This document shows positions 1 to 8,744 of a stretch of DNA of 64,000 bases, in pieces. The notes below the pieces were generated by a model that saw only the letters and a list, made by a program, of their open reading frames with translations, was not told the DNA's origin and did not search any database. This DNA comes from Streptomyces sp. NBC_00178 (GTDB lineage: Bacteria; Actinomycetota; Actinomycetes; Streptomycetales; Streptomycetaceae), in contig NZ_CP108143.1 in assembly GCF_036206005.1 (NCBI RefSeq), forward strand, positions 5,113,501 to 5,177,500, written 5' to 3'. Made by a program: the position numbers and the translations under genes. Each line of letters begins with the position of its first letter. Positions within the stretch are counted from its first letter, which is position 1.

Positions 1-312
1 TACCGCACGTACGACGAGGGCGATCTGCGCCTGATCGAGCAGATCCGGACCCTGCAGGACTTCGGGTTCGACCTGGAGGAGACCCGCCCCTTCGTCGACT
101 GCCTGCGCGCCGGTCACCCGGCGGGCGACGCGTGCCCCGCGTCTCTGGCGGTCTACCGGCGCAAGCTCGGCGAACTGGACGCGCTCATCGACCAGTTGAA
201 GGCCGTTCGTGCGGAGGTGGGTGCCCAGCTCACCCGCGCCGAACTGGAGGCGTCCGCCGACCTGCCGGGCGGCCCCGAACCGCGATGCGAACTGAACCGC
301 GATGCGAGCTGA
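1..312 (+). CDS. MerR-family transcriptional regulator (3' part only)
   Basis: The reading frame is open from base 1 and ends in TGA at 310-312, so only the last 103 residues are present. They fit the second half of a MerR protein: the end of the winged-helix region (YDEGDLRLIEQIRTLQDFGF, then a LEETRPFV helix) followed by a long amphipathic dimerisation helix (YRRKLGELDALIDQLKAVRA). The recognition helix lies outside the window. Two cysteines (FVDCLRAG and GDACPAS) sit in the hinge, but the spacing is not the SoxR iron-sulfur motif. A thioredoxin gene starts 32 bases downstream, so a redox-related role is a reasonable inference and nothing more. The last residues lie in a short tandem repeat and are probably not conserved. 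Confidence 0.8.
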   Translation, partial: YRTYDEGDLRLIEQIRTLQDFGFDLEETRPFVDCLRAGHPAGDACPASLAVYRRKLGELDALIDQLKAVRAEVGAQLTRAELEASADLPGGPEPRCELNRDAS

Positions 313-329
313 ACCACATGCGGACTGAA
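280..329. repeat. Three tandem 16-17 bp repeats across the merR stop codon
   Basis: Three near-identical units run head to tail: CCGCGATGCGAACTGAA at 280-296, the same with one change (AGCTGAA) at 297-313, and a 16-base variant at 314-329. The MerR stop lies in unit two. Each unit holds an ATG followed within a few codons by a stop. The units end just before the thioredoxin ribosome binding site. Confidence 0.85.
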
Positions 330-344
330 CCGGAAGGACGAGGG

Positions 345-689
345 ATGATCCACGCAGAGGGTGTCGCCGAGGTCACGGACGCGACGTTCGGCGCCGAGGT
401 GCTGGAGGCGGGCCTGCCGGTCCTGGTCGAGTTCACGGCGGACTGGTGCGGCCCCTGCCGCCAACTGGCCCCGGTGCTCGGTGCGATCGCCCGGGAGGAG
501 GCGGACCGCCTCAAGGTCGTCCAGATCGACGTGGACCACAACCCCGGGACCGCGTCCCGCTACGCGGTGCTGTCGATGCCGACCCTCATGGTGTTCCAGG
601 GCGGTGAGCCGGTGAAGTCGATGGTCGGCGCCCGGCCGAAGCGCCGCCTGCTCCAGGAGCTGGAGGACGTGCTCCCGGCAGCGGTCTGA
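345..689 (+). CDS. trxA: Thioredoxin
   Basis: A 114-residue thioredoxin that reduces protein disulfides in the cytoplasm. The active site WCGPC is present, with the cis-proline loop SMPT about 40 residues later and the usual beta-alpha fold length. The start was set at ATG 345, 6 bases after AAGGACGAGGG; the longer upstream frame is low-complexity and out of family. It follows the MerR gene by 32 bases and is probably co-transcribed. A strong hairpin closes the unit. Streptomyces carry several trx paralogues, so the symbol marks the family and not a specific orthologue. Confidence 0.93.
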   Translation: MIHAEGVAEVTDATFGAEVLEAGLPVLVEFTADWCGPCRQLAPVLGAIAREEADRLKVVQIDVDHNPGTASRYAVLSMPTLMVFQGGEPVKSMVGARPKRRLLQELEDVLPAAV

Positions 690-691
690 CA

Positions 692-762
692 CCTGCGGGC
701 GGGTTCCACCCCGCAGGACGCCGAGGGGGCGGCGCACCGGACAACCGGTGCGCCGCCCCCTC
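692..762. terminator. Bidirectional terminator between trx and glgB
   Basis: Two hairpins lie between convergent genes. The first has 8 bp arms (692-699 with 710-717). The second is a perfect 18 bp stem (723-740 with 745-762) around the loop ACAA. There is no long U-tract, as is usual for Streptomyces. It should stop both trx and the leftward glg transcript. Confidence 0.85.
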
Positions 763-771
763 GTGCGGACC

Positions 772-3201
772 TCAGGCGGGCCGCAGCCAGACCGTCGCCA
801 GCGGCGGGAGCGTCAGCGTGATGCTGGTGTCCCGGCCGTGCGCCGGCACCGCCTCCGGCTTCAGCGGCTCACCGTTGCGCACGTCGCTCCCGCCGTAGCG
901 GGCCGCGTCCGTGTTGATGATCTCCACCCAGGCCTCCGGGCCGTCCGGGACGCCGATGCGGTAGTCGTGCCGCACCACCGGGGAGAAGTGGGAGACGGCG
1001 ATCAGCGGCGAGCCGTCCGCGTCGTAGCGCACGAAGGAGAACGCGTTGTCCTCCGCCGCGCCGCCGTCGATCCAGGAGAAGCCCGCCGGATCGGTGTCGC
1101 GCTGCCACAGCGCGGGCAGCGCGCCGTACACCGCGTTCAGGTCGCCGACGAGGGTGCGTACGCCGCGGTGGTCACCGGAGGCCTCGTAGGTCTCGTCGAG
1201 CAGCCACCAGTCGGGGCCGTGGCCCTCGGACCACTCCGCTCCTTGGGCGAACTCCTGTCCCATGAAGAGGAGTTGCTTCCCAGGATGCGCCCACATGAAG
1301 CCGAGGTAGGCGCGGTGGTTCGCCCGCTGCTGCCACCAGTCCCCGGGCATCTTGCTGACCAGTGCCTGCTTGCCGTGCACGACCTCGTCGTGCGAGATCG
1401 GCAGCACGTAGTTCTCGCTGTAGGCGTACACCATCGAGAACGTCATCTCGTTGTGGTGGTACTTGCGGTGCACCGGCTCCTTGGACACGTAGACCAGGGA
1501 GTCGTGCATCCAGCCCATGTTCCACTTGAGGCCGAAGCCGAGGCCGCCGTGGTCGGTGGCGCGGGTGACCCCCTCCCAGGCGGTCGACTCCTCGGCGATC
1601 GTGACGACGCCGGGGTTGCGGCGGTAGACCGTCGCGTTCATCTCCTGGAGGAAGGCCACCGCGTCCAGGTTCTCCCGGCCCCCGAACTCGTTCGGCGACC
1701 ACTGGCCGTCCTCGCGGGAGTAGTCGAGGTAGAGCATCGAGGCCACCGCGTCCACGCGCAGGCCGTCGATGTGGAACTCCTCGCACCAGTACGTGGCGTT
1801 GGCGACCAGGAAGTTGCGGACCTCCGTCCGGCCGTAGTCGAACTCCAGGGTGCCCCAGTCGGGGTGCGCGGCCCGCCTCGGGTCGGAGTGCTCGTACAGC
1901 GGCCGCCCGTCGAACTCGGCGAGTGCCCAGTCGTCGCGCGGGAAGTGCGCCGGCACCCAGTCCATGAGGACCCCGATGCCCGCGGCGTGCAGCGCGTCGA
2001 CGAGGAAGCGGAAGTCGTCGGGGGTGCCCATCCGGGACGTCGGGGCGAAGAAGCCCGTGACCTGGTAGCCCCACGAGCCGCCGAACGGGTGCTCCGACAC
2101 CGGCATCAGCTCCACGTGAGTGAAGCCCAGCTCGCGGACGTACGCGGGGAGCTGTGCGGCGAGCTGGCGGTACGTCAGCCCCGGCCGCCATGACGGCAGG
2201 TGGACCTCGTACACCGAGAACGGCGACTCGTGGACGGGGCGGTCGCCCCGGTGCGCCATCCAGTCGGCGTCCGTCCACTCGTGGTGGGACGCCGTGACCA
2301 CCGAGGCGGTGGCGGGAGGCACCTCGGTGTGCCGGGCCATCGGGTCGGCCCGCTGGGTGTGCGACCCGTCGGGCCGGCAGATGTCGTACTTATAGGCCGC
2401 GCCCTCGCCCACGCCCGGGAGGAACAGCTCCCAGATGCCGGAGGAACCGAGCGAGCGCATGGGGAAGGCGGTGCCGTCCCAGTAGTTGAAGTCGCCCGTG
2501 ACGCGGACTCCCCGGGCGTTCGGGGCCCAGACCGTGAAGCGGGTGCCCTGGACGCCCTGGTGCTCCATGGGCGCGGACCCGAGCGCCTTCCAGAGCTCCT
2601 CGTGCCGGCCCTCACCGACCAGGTGGAGGTCCAGCTCGCCGATGGCGGGCAGGAAGCGGTACGGGTCGTCGACCTCGATCGTGTTGTCGTCGTAGGCGAC
2701 CTGCAGGCGGTAGGCGTCGGGCACGGCGGGCATCGGGAGGACACCGGAGAAGAAGCCGTCCCCGTCGCTCTGGAGTTCGGCGCGCTTGCCTCCGGCCAGG
2801 ACGGCCACCGAGCGGGCGAAGGGCCGCAGGGCCCGGAAGAGCACCCCGCCCGTGACCGGGTGCGCGCCCAGGACGCCGTGCGGGTCGTGGTGCTCACCGG
2901 CGAGCAGCCGACCCCGGTCCGCGTCGTCCAGGACGGTCGCGGGCAGCGCGTTCCTGCTGCCCCCGCCGCGGCGCGGACGCGGCGGGGTGGCGGTGGCCGC
3001 GGTGGCCCCCGCGGCTGCGGTGGTCCGCTTGGCGCGGGCGCGCTTGACGGGGGCCGGTGCCGGTGCCGCGGCGGCGGTCTCCGCGGCCGGGGCGGGGGGC
3101 TCGGCCGGGGCGGCCGCCGTGACCTCGGTGGTCACCGGCTTTGCCGCGGGCGGGGCCTCGATGGGCTCGGGCGACTTGCGGGACGGCTTGCGGGCGGTCA
3201 C
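772..3201 (-). CDS. glgB: 1,4-alpha-glucan branching enzyme (GH13)
   Basis: This 809-residue enzyme makes alpha-1,6 branches in cytoplasmic alpha-glucan. An N-terminal CBM48-type region (about 85-310) precedes the GH13 barrel. Expected catalytic residues are D484 (GLRVDAVA), E537 (TIAEEST) and transition-state D605 (PISHDEVVHG). The start is GTG 3201, 8 bases after GAGGAGG. Residues 1-80 are an Ala/Pro-rich basic extension (KRARAKR at 53-59) that classical branching enzymes of about 730 residues lack. It is the last gene of the glgE-treS-mak-glgB block, 49 bases after mak. With GlgE it would build branched alpha-1,4-glucan from maltose-1-phosphate. Confidence 0.96.
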   Translation of the reverse strand: MTARKPSRKSPEPIEAPPAAKPVTTEVTAAAPAEPPAPAAETAAAAPAPAPVKRARAKRTTAAAGATAATATPPRPRRGGGSRNALPATVLDDADRGRLLAGEHHDPHGVLGAHPVTGGVLFRALRPFARSVAVLAGGKRAELQSDGDGFFSGVLPMPAVPDAYRLQVAYDDNTIEVDDPYRFLPAIGELDLHLVGEGRHEELWKALGSAPMEHQGVQGTRFTVWAPNARGVRVTGDFNYWDGTAFPMRSLGSSGIWELFLPGVGEGAAYKYDICRPDGSHTQRADPMARHTEVPPATASVVTASHHEWTDADWMAHRGDRPVHESPFSVYEVHLPSWRPGLTYRQLAAQLPAYVRELGFTHVELMPVSEHPFGGSWGYQVTGFFAPTSRMGTPDDFRFLVDALHAAGIGVLMDWVPAHFPRDDWALAEFDGRPLYEHSDPRRAAHPDWGTLEFDYGRTEVRNFLVANATYWCEEFHIDGLRVDAVASMLYLDYSREDGQWSPNEFGGRENLDAVAFLQEMNATVYRRNPGVVTIAEESTAWEGVTRATDHGGLGFGLKWNMGWMHDSLVYVSKEPVHRKYHHNEMTFSMVYAYSENYVLPISHDEVVHGKQALVSKMPGDWWQQRANHRAYLGFMWAHPGKQLLFMGQEFAQGAEWSEGHGPDWWLLDETYEASGDHRGVRTLVGDLNAVYGALPALWQRDTDPAGFSWIDGGAAEDNAFSFVRYDADGSPLIAVSHFSPVVRHDYRIGVPDGPEAWVEIINTDAARYGGSDVRNGEPLKPEAVPAHGRDTSITLTLPPLATVWLRPA

Positions 3202-3250
3202 AGAGACTGCCTCCTCGGATGACTCGAAGGGGAAACGGGGGAAGGGGAGT

Positions 3251-4696
3251 TCACGCCGGCGCTGCGGCCAGGCGCTGGATGGCGGCCATCGGGACGGGCA
3301 GCCAGTCGGGACGGTGCCGGGCTTCGTAGAGCACCTCGTACACCGCCTTGTCGGTCTCGTGGGCGCGCAGCAGTTCCGGCTCGGCGCGCGGATCGGTGCC
3401 GGCCGCGCGGGCGTAGCCCTCGCAGTAGGCGGTGCGGCAGCGGGCCGCCCACTCCGGGTTCCACGGGTGGTGGGAGCGGGCCGCGTAGTCGAAGGAGCGG
3501 AGCATTCCCGCGACGTCGCGCACCGTCGGCTGCGGGCTGCGGCGTTCGGGCAGGGGGCTGGCCGGCTCGCCCTCGAAGTCGATCAGCGACCAGAAACCGT
3601 CGTCGTCCCGCAGTGTCTGGCCCAGGTGCAGATCGCCGTGGACCCGCTGGGCTGCCCAGCCGCCGCCCGTGTCCCCGAGCGCCGCGACCGCGTCGAAGGC
3701 GGTCCGTAGCCCCGGTACGTACGGCACGAGTGCCGGCACCGCCTGGGCGGCGGCCTCCAGCCGTTCCACCATCCCGGCCACCAGATGCCGGGTCCGGTCC
3801 TGCGCCAGCGGCGGGGTGGGCAGGGCGGCGGCGAGCGCCGTGTGGACCTCGGCGGTGGCCCGGCCGAGCGCGTGCGCCTCGGGGACGAAGTCCCGTCCGG
3901 CCGCCAGGGCGGCGAGGGCGAGCTGCCACCCGTCCTGCGCGCCCCGCAGGAACGGCTGAAGCACGCCGAGTGTGAGCGGCTCCGGCCCGGTGGCCGCCTC
4001 GAACCAGGCGACCGGGGCAGGGACCCGGCCGCAGCCCTCGCGGCCGAGCGCGAGCGGCAGCTCCAGATCGGGGTTGATACCCGGGAAGACCCGACGGAAG
4101 ATCTTCAGGATGAGCGCGTCGCCGTACACGAGCGAGGAGTTGGACTGCTCGGTGTCCAGGACGCGCGGGCTGAGCCCGGGAGGGACCGGCCCGGCCCGGT
4201 CGAAGCGGAGGGGGCCGAGGGATCCGGGGCTACGGAATCGTTCCAGCAGAAGGTCGGCGACGCGGGGGTCGTGCATCCCTTCGTACAGGGTGCGCCCGGC
4301 CAGCGGCCCTTCGGTCACCTGGCCGATGCGCGCCCCGGCCAGCCGCTGCGGCAGAGCCGTGCGCACGCCGAGCAGGAGCTGGTAGCAGTCTCCCTGCGCC
4401 TGCGCCTGCGCGGGCCGTGCGCTCGGCTGGTGGACCCGGACGAGCAGGTGCAGCAGCCCGGGTCCCGTGCCCGCCGTGTCCAGCGGCAGTATCTCCGTCG
4501 CGGCCACCAGCGAGAACCCGGTGACGGGCTGTCCCTTGCCCGCGAACCACCGCTGCCGGGGCACCCACTCGTGGAGGAGCGGCGCGAGGGACGGCAGCAG
4601 GGCGGTCGTGCCCGTGCTCGCCGGGTGTCGTCTTGTCGTCTTTCTCGATGTTGTGCTCTTCGCCAGGGCGACTCGAGTGGATGCAGCCTCCGACAT
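3251..4696 (-). CDS. mak: Maltokinase (maltose + ATP to maltose-1-phosphate)
   Basis: A 481-residue aminoglycoside-phosphotransferase-fold sugar kinase, called Pep2 or Mak in actinomycetes. The catalytic loop VHGDLHLGQT lies near residue 353, followed by the Mg-binding LIDFEGEP. The N-terminal cap contains the family motif WVPRQRWFAGKG. The start is ATG 4696, 6 bases after GGAAAGG; the longer open frame upstream runs through an intergenic hairpin region and is rejected. It supplies maltose-1-phosphate to GlgE from the maltose made by TreS. The 248-base gap to treS holds two hairpins and a palindrome, so this gene may have its own promoter. In mycobacteria mak can be fused to treS; here the two are separate. 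Confidence 0.95.
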   Translation of the reverse strand: MSEAASTRVALAKSTTSRKTTRRHPASTGTTALLPSLAPLLHEWVPRQRWFAGKGQPVTGFSLVAATEILPLDTAGTGPGLLHLLVRVHQPSARPAQAQAQGDCYQLLLGVRTALPQRLAGARIGQVTEGPLAGRTLYEGMHDPRVADLLLERFRSPGSLGPLRFDRAGPVPPGLSPRVLDTEQSNSSLVYGDALILKIFRRVFPGINPDLELPLALGREGCGRVPAPVAWFEAATGPEPLTLGVLQPFLRGAQDGWQLALAALAAGRDFVPEAHALGRATAEVHTALAAALPTPPLAQDRTRHLVAGMVERLEAAAQAVPALVPYVPGLRTAFDAVAALGDTGGGWAAQRVHGDLHLGQTLRDDDGFWSLIDFEGEPASPLPERRSPQPTVRDVAGMLRSFDYAARSHHPWNPEWAARCRTAYCEGYARAAGTDPRAEPELLRAHETDKAVYEVLYEARHRPDWLPVPMAAIQRLAAAPA

Positions 4697-4794
4697 GGCA
4701 TCGCGTCCTTTCCCCGGGCACACCACAGGATGCGAAGAGTGTCCCGGATTGCGGCAATGGCTGTCCGGCTGTGCGGGACGTGTCGGGTGAGGAA

Positions 4795-4808
4795 AGTCCG
4801 TACGGACT
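4795..4808. promoter_or_regulatory. 14-bp palindrome upstream of mak
   Basis: AGTCCGTACGGACT is a perfect palindrome about 100 bases before the mak start, and is followed at once by CGATCGATCG. Its position in a long intra-operon gap suggests an operator. No regulator in the window is an obvious partner, and chance self-complementarity is possible. Confidence 0.35.
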
Positions 4809-4872
4809 CGATCGATCGGCCCCAGGGGCCGGATGGAGCCCGGAGAGCTCGATATGGGGGAGAGTGCCCCGT

Positions 4873-4922
4873 GCGGGGCGGTGGAAACCGCCCCGCGGGT
4901 GGCGCCCCGGGGCCGGGGCGCC
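4873..4922 (-). terminator. Two hairpins between treS and mak (attenuator-like)
   Basis: Just after the treS stop on the minus strand lie two strong stems. One has arms GGCGCCCCGG/CCGGGGCGCC (4901-4910 with 4913-4922). The other has arms GCGGGGCGGT/ACCGCCCCGC (4873-4882 with 4887-4896) with the stable loop GGAA. They could reduce readthrough from glgE-treS into mak-glgB, or protect the upstream message. Confidence 0.55.
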
Positions 4923-4944
4923 GTCAGCCGCCCGTCGTCGGCGG

Positions 4945-6651
4945 TCAGCCGACCGGGGCGTCCTTGCGCATGCGGAACCAGTAGAAACCGTGGCCCGCGA
5001 GTGTCAGCAGGTAGGGCCACTGGCCGACGGCCGGGAAGCGCACCCCGCCGATCAGCTCCACCGGATGACGCCCGTCGAAGGCCCGCAGATCGAGTTCCGT
5101 CGGCTGTGCGAACCGCGAGAAGTTGTGGACGCACATGACGAGATCGTCCTTGTACTCACGCGTGAACGCGATCACCGCGGGGTTCGACGACGGCAGCTCG
5201 TTGTACGAGCCGAGGCCGAACGCCGGGTTCTGCTTGCGGATCTCGATCATCCGCCGCGTCCAGTGCAGCAGCGACGACGGCGAGGCCATGGACGCCTCGA
5301 CGTTGGTGACCTGGTAGCCGTAGACCGGGTCCATGATGGTGGGAAGGTAGAGCCGCCCCGGGTCGCTGGACGAGAAACCCGCGTTGCGGTCCGGCGTCCA
5401 CTGCATCGGGGTGCGCACGGCGTCCCGGTCGCCCAGCCAGATGTTGTCGCCCATCCCGATCTCGTCCCCGTAGTAGAGGATCGGGGAACCGGGCAGGGAC
5501 AGCAGCAGCGCCGTGAACAGCTCGATCTGGTTGCGGTCGTTGTCCAGGAGCGGGGCGAGCCGGCGGCGGATGCCGATGTTGGCGCGCATCCGCGGGTCCT
5601 TGGCGTACTCCGCGTACATGTAGTCGCGCTCTTCGTCCGTCACCATCTCGAGCGTGAGCTCGTCGTGGTTGCGCAGGAAGATGCCCCACTGGCAGCCCGA
5701 CGGGATCTCCGGCGTCTTCGCGAGGATCTCGGAGACGGGATAGCGGCTCTCCCGCCTGACGGCCATGAAGATCCGTGGCATCACCGGGAAGTGGAACGCC
5801 ATGTGGCACTCGTCGCCGCCCCCGGTGTAGTCGCCGAAGTAGTCGACGACGTCCTCGGGCCACTGGTTGGCCTCGGCCAGCAGCACCGTGTCCGGGTAGT
5901 TGGCGTCGATCTCCTTGCGGACCCGCTTGAGGAAGTCGTGGGTCTCCGGGAGGTTCTCGCAGTTGGTGCCCTCGCGCTGGTAGAGGTAGGGCACGGCGTC
6001 CACGCGGAACCCGTCGATGCCCAGGTCCAGCCAGAAGCGCAGGGCCGAGATGATCTCCTCCTGCACCGCCGGGTTCTCGTAGTTGAGATCGGGCTGGTGC
6101 GAGAAGAACCGGTGCCAGTAGTACTGCTTGCGCACCGGGTCGAAGGTCCAGTTGGACGTCTCCGTGTCGACGAAGATGATCCGCGCGTCCGGGAACTGCT
6201 TGTCGTCGTCCGCCCAGACGTAGTAGTCGCCGTACGGTCCGTCCGGATCGGTCCGCGACTGCTGGAACCAGTCGTGCTGGTCGCTCGTGTGGTTCATGAC
6301 GAAGTCGATGATCACGCGCATGCCGCGCTGGTGCGCGGCGTCGACGAACTCCACGAAGTCGGCGAGGTCGCCGAACTCCGGAAGCACTGCGGTGTAGTCG
6401 GAGACGTCGTAACCGCCGTCTCGCAGCGGGGACTTGAAGAACGGCGGCAGCCACAGGCAGTCGACGCCCAGCCACTGCAGGTAGTCCAGCTTGGCGGTCA
6501 GGCCCTTGAGGTCACCCACGCCGTCCCCGTTGGAGTCCTGGAAGGAGCGGACGAGTACCTCGTAGAAGACGGCGCGCTTGAACCAGTCGGGGTCGCGGTC
6601 CTTGGCGGGAGTGTCCTCGAACAGGTCGTGGACGGGCTCATTGACGATCAT
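4945..6651 (-). CDS. treS: Trehalose synthase (maltose/trehalose isomerase, GH13)
   Basis: A 568-residue enzyme that interconverts trehalose and maltose. The opening (DPDWFKRAVFYEVLVRSF) and the GH13 residues D218 (DGFRVDAV), E260 (LLAEANQW) and D330 (FLRNHDEL) match the TreS family, as does the length. Its ATG overlaps the glgE stop by 4 bases (ATGA), indicating translational coupling. There is no fused maltokinase domain. Physiologically it passes trehalose carbon to Mak and GlgE, or works in reverse when glycogen is broken down. Confidence is high from family sequence memory, not from a search. Confidence 0.96.
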   Translation of the reverse strand: MIVNEPVHDLFEDTPAKDRDPDWFKRAVFYEVLVRSFQDSNGDGVGDLKGLTAKLDYLQWLGVDCLWLPPFFKSPLRDGGYDVSDYTAVLPEFGDLADFVEFVDAAHQRGMRVIIDFVMNHTSDQHDWFQQSRTDPDGPYGDYYVWADDDKQFPDARIIFVDTETSNWTFDPVRKQYYWHRFFSHQPDLNYENPAVQEEIISALRFWLDLGIDGFRVDAVPYLYQREGTNCENLPETHDFLKRVRKEIDANYPDTVLLAEANQWPEDVVDYFGDYTGGGDECHMAFHFPVMPRIFMAVRRESRYPVSEILAKTPEIPSGCQWGIFLRNHDELTLEMVTDEERDYMYAEYAKDPRMRANIGIRRRLAPLLDNDRNQIELFTALLLSLPGSPILYYGDEIGMGDNIWLGDRDAVRTPMQWTPDRNAGFSSSDPGRLYLPTIMDPVYGYQVTNVEASMASPSSLLHWTRRMIEIRKQNPAFGLGSYNELPSSNPAVIAFTREYKDDLVMCVHNFSRFAQPTELDLRAFDGRHPVELIGGVRFPAVGQWPYLLTLAGHGFYWFRMRKDAPVG

Positions 6652-8744
6652 GGCGTGGGTGACCCTCCGGTCGGCGGGGACGGTCGCAGGGCGACGATGT
6701 GCGCGGGTGTCACACCCGGCTCGAGGCGCACATAGAAGGTCCTGCCCCAGTGATAGGTGTCGCCGGTGAGCTCGTCGCGCACCGGCACGCTCTCGTGCCA
6801 GTCGAGGCCGAGGCGCGGCATGTCCAACGAGACCGTGGCCTCCTGGGTGTGGTGAGGGTCGAGGTTGACGACCACGAGGACGGCATCCGGGCCCGACCGC
6901 TTGCTGTAGGCGATCAGGGCGTCGTTGTCGACGGAGTGGAAGTGCACGTCGCGCAGTTGCTGGAGTGCCGGATGGCGACGACGGACCCGGTTGAGGGAGG
7001 TGATCAGGGGGGCGAGCGAGCGGCCCTCACGTTCCGCGGACTCCCAGTCCCTGGGCCTGAGTTGGTATTTCTCCGAGTCGTGGTACTCCTCGCTCCCGGG
7101 ATGCGCCGGGGTGTTCTCGCACAGCTCGAAGCCCGCGTACACGCCCCAGGAGGGGGACAGCGTCGCGGCCAGCACGGCCCGGGCCTCGAAGGCGGGGCGG
7201 CCCCCGTCCTGGAGGTAACCGGGAAGAATGTCGGGCGTGTTCACGAAGAAGTTGGGGCGCATGTACGAGGAACTCTCGCCCGAGAGCTCGGTGACGTACT
7301 CGGTGAGTTCGCCCTTCGTGTTACGCCAGGTGAAGTAGGTGTACGACTGCTGGAAGCCGACCGAGGCCAGCGCGCGCATCATCGCCGGGCGGGTGAAGGC
7401 CTCCGCCAGGAAGATCACGTCCGGGTCGGTGCGGTTGACGTCGGCGATCACCTTCTCCCAGAAGACGACCGGCTTGGTGTGCGGGTTGTCGACACGGAAG
7501 ATCCGTACGCCGTGGTCCATCCAGAACCGCAGGATGCGCACGGTCTCGCGCACGATCCCGGCCATGTCCTGATCGAAGGCGATGGGATAGATGTCCTGGT
7601 ACTTCTTCGGCGGGTTCTCGGCGTACGCGATCGACCCGTCCGGGCGGTGGTGGAACCACTCCGGGTGCTCAGTGACCCACGGGTGGTCCGGGGAGCACTG
7701 GAGCGCGAAGTCCAGCGCCACCTCCATCCGCAGGGTGCGCGCCGTCGCCACGAAGTGGTCGAAGTCCTCCAGCGTCCCGAGGTCCGGGTGGACCGCGTCG
7801 TGGCCGCCGTCGGCCGAGCCGATCGCCCAGGGCACCCCGGGGTCGTCGGCACCGGGGGTGAGGGTGTTGTTGGGGCCCTTGCGGTGGGTGGTGCCGATCG
7901 GGTGGACCGGCGGGAGGTAGACGACGTCGAACCCCATCGCGGCCACGGCGGGAAGCCGTTCGGCTGCGGTGCGGAACGTGCCGCTGACCAGCCTGGTGGC
8001 CGGCGCGGCGACCTCCGCGGTGACTGCGGAAACCTTCTTCCGCGTGGCGGCGGCCGTCTTCGCGGTCTTCGTGGCCCGCGGCTTCCGCGCCGGCTTCGCG
8101 GGCGCCACCGGCTCCAGCCGGGCGCCCTCCGAACGCGGGAACAGCTCGTACCAGGAGCCGTACAGGGCGCGCCGCCGCTCGACGGTCAGCGGCAGCGGCC
8201 GGGACGCTGTGACCAGCTCGCGCAGGGGGTGGCGGCCGAGCGCGTCGTCCACCTCGGGGGCCAGCGCGGCGGCGAGCCGGGCGGCGGCGGGGCGGCCGGT
8301 GTCGCGCAGCGCGTCGACCGCGGCCAGCACGGCCTCGCGGCCGTCCTTCTTGGGCACGCCCTCGGCGGCCCGTGCGTAGAGCTCCGCCCCCTCCGCGAAC
8401 ACGAGAGCGGTGTCGATGTCCGCGGGGATCTTGATCCGCGCGGCCGTGCGCCACGTGGTGACGGGGTCGCTCCACGCCTCGACGGTGTACGTCCAGGCCC
8501 CCTCGGCGTCGGGGGTGACGTCCGCGCCCCAGCGGTCGGTGCCGGGAGCGAGCTCGCGCATCCGCGTCCAGGGGCCGGGCCGTCCGTTCGCGTCGCACAG
8601 GACGACGTTGGCGGCCACCGCGTCGTGGCCCTCGCGAAAGACTGTGGCGCTGACCTGGAAGGTCTCGCCCGCGACGGCTTTGGCCGGCCGTCTGCCGCAG
8701 TCGACGAGCGGAGTCACGTCCAGGACGGGAATGCGACCGATCAT
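6648..8744 (-). CDS. glgE: Alpha-1,4-glucan:maltose-1-phosphate maltosyltransferase
   Basis: This 698-residue GH13_3 enzyme extends alpha-glucan by maltose units from maltose-1-phosphate. The N-terminal domain is residues 1-110 and the barrel starts near 255. Expected nucleophile D419 (RIFRVDNPHTKP), acid/base E448 (FLAEAFTRP) and D505 (VNTPDILPG) are present, and the C-terminus ends in the family-typical GGSPTP. The start is ATG 8744, preceded by AGGTGA. Residues about 208-254 form a Lys/Ala/Thr-rich segment (KPARKPRATKTAK and onward) between the helical insert and the barrel. The S. coelicolor enzyme as I remember it is about 675 residues and lacks this segment. First gene of the leftward operon, coupled to treS. 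Confidence 0.96.
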   Translation of the reverse strand: MIGRIPVLDVTPLVDCGRRPAKAVAGETFQVSATVFREGHDAVAANVVLCDANGRPGPWTRMRELAPGTDRWGADVTPDAEGAWTYTVEAWSDPVTTWRTAARIKIPADIDTALVFAEGAELYARAAEGVPKKDGREAVLAAVDALRDTGRPAAARLAAALAPEVDDALGRHPLRELVTASRPLPLTVERRRALYGSWYELFPRSEGARLEPVAPAKPARKPRATKTAKTAAATRKKVSAVTAEVAAPATRLVSGTFRTAAERLPAVAAMGFDVVYLPPVHPIGTTHRKGPNNTLTPGADDPGVPWAIGSADGGHDAVHPDLGTLEDFDHFVATARTLRMEVALDFALQCSPDHPWVTEHPEWFHHRPDGSIAYAENPPKKYQDIYPIAFDQDMAGIVRETVRILRFWMDHGVRIFRVDNPHTKPVVFWEKVIADVNRTDPDVIFLAEAFTRPAMMRALASVGFQQSYTYFTWRNTKGELTEYVTELSGESSSYMRPNFFVNTPDILPGYLQDGGRPAFEARAVLAATLSPSWGVYAGFELCENTPAHPGSEEYHDSEKYQLRPRDWESAEREGRSLAPLITSLNRVRRRHPALQQLRDVHFHSVDNDALIAYSKRSGPDAVLVVVNLDPHHTQEATVSLDMPRLGLDWHESVPVRDELTGDTYHWGRTFYVRLEPGVTPAHIVALRPSPPTGGSPTP

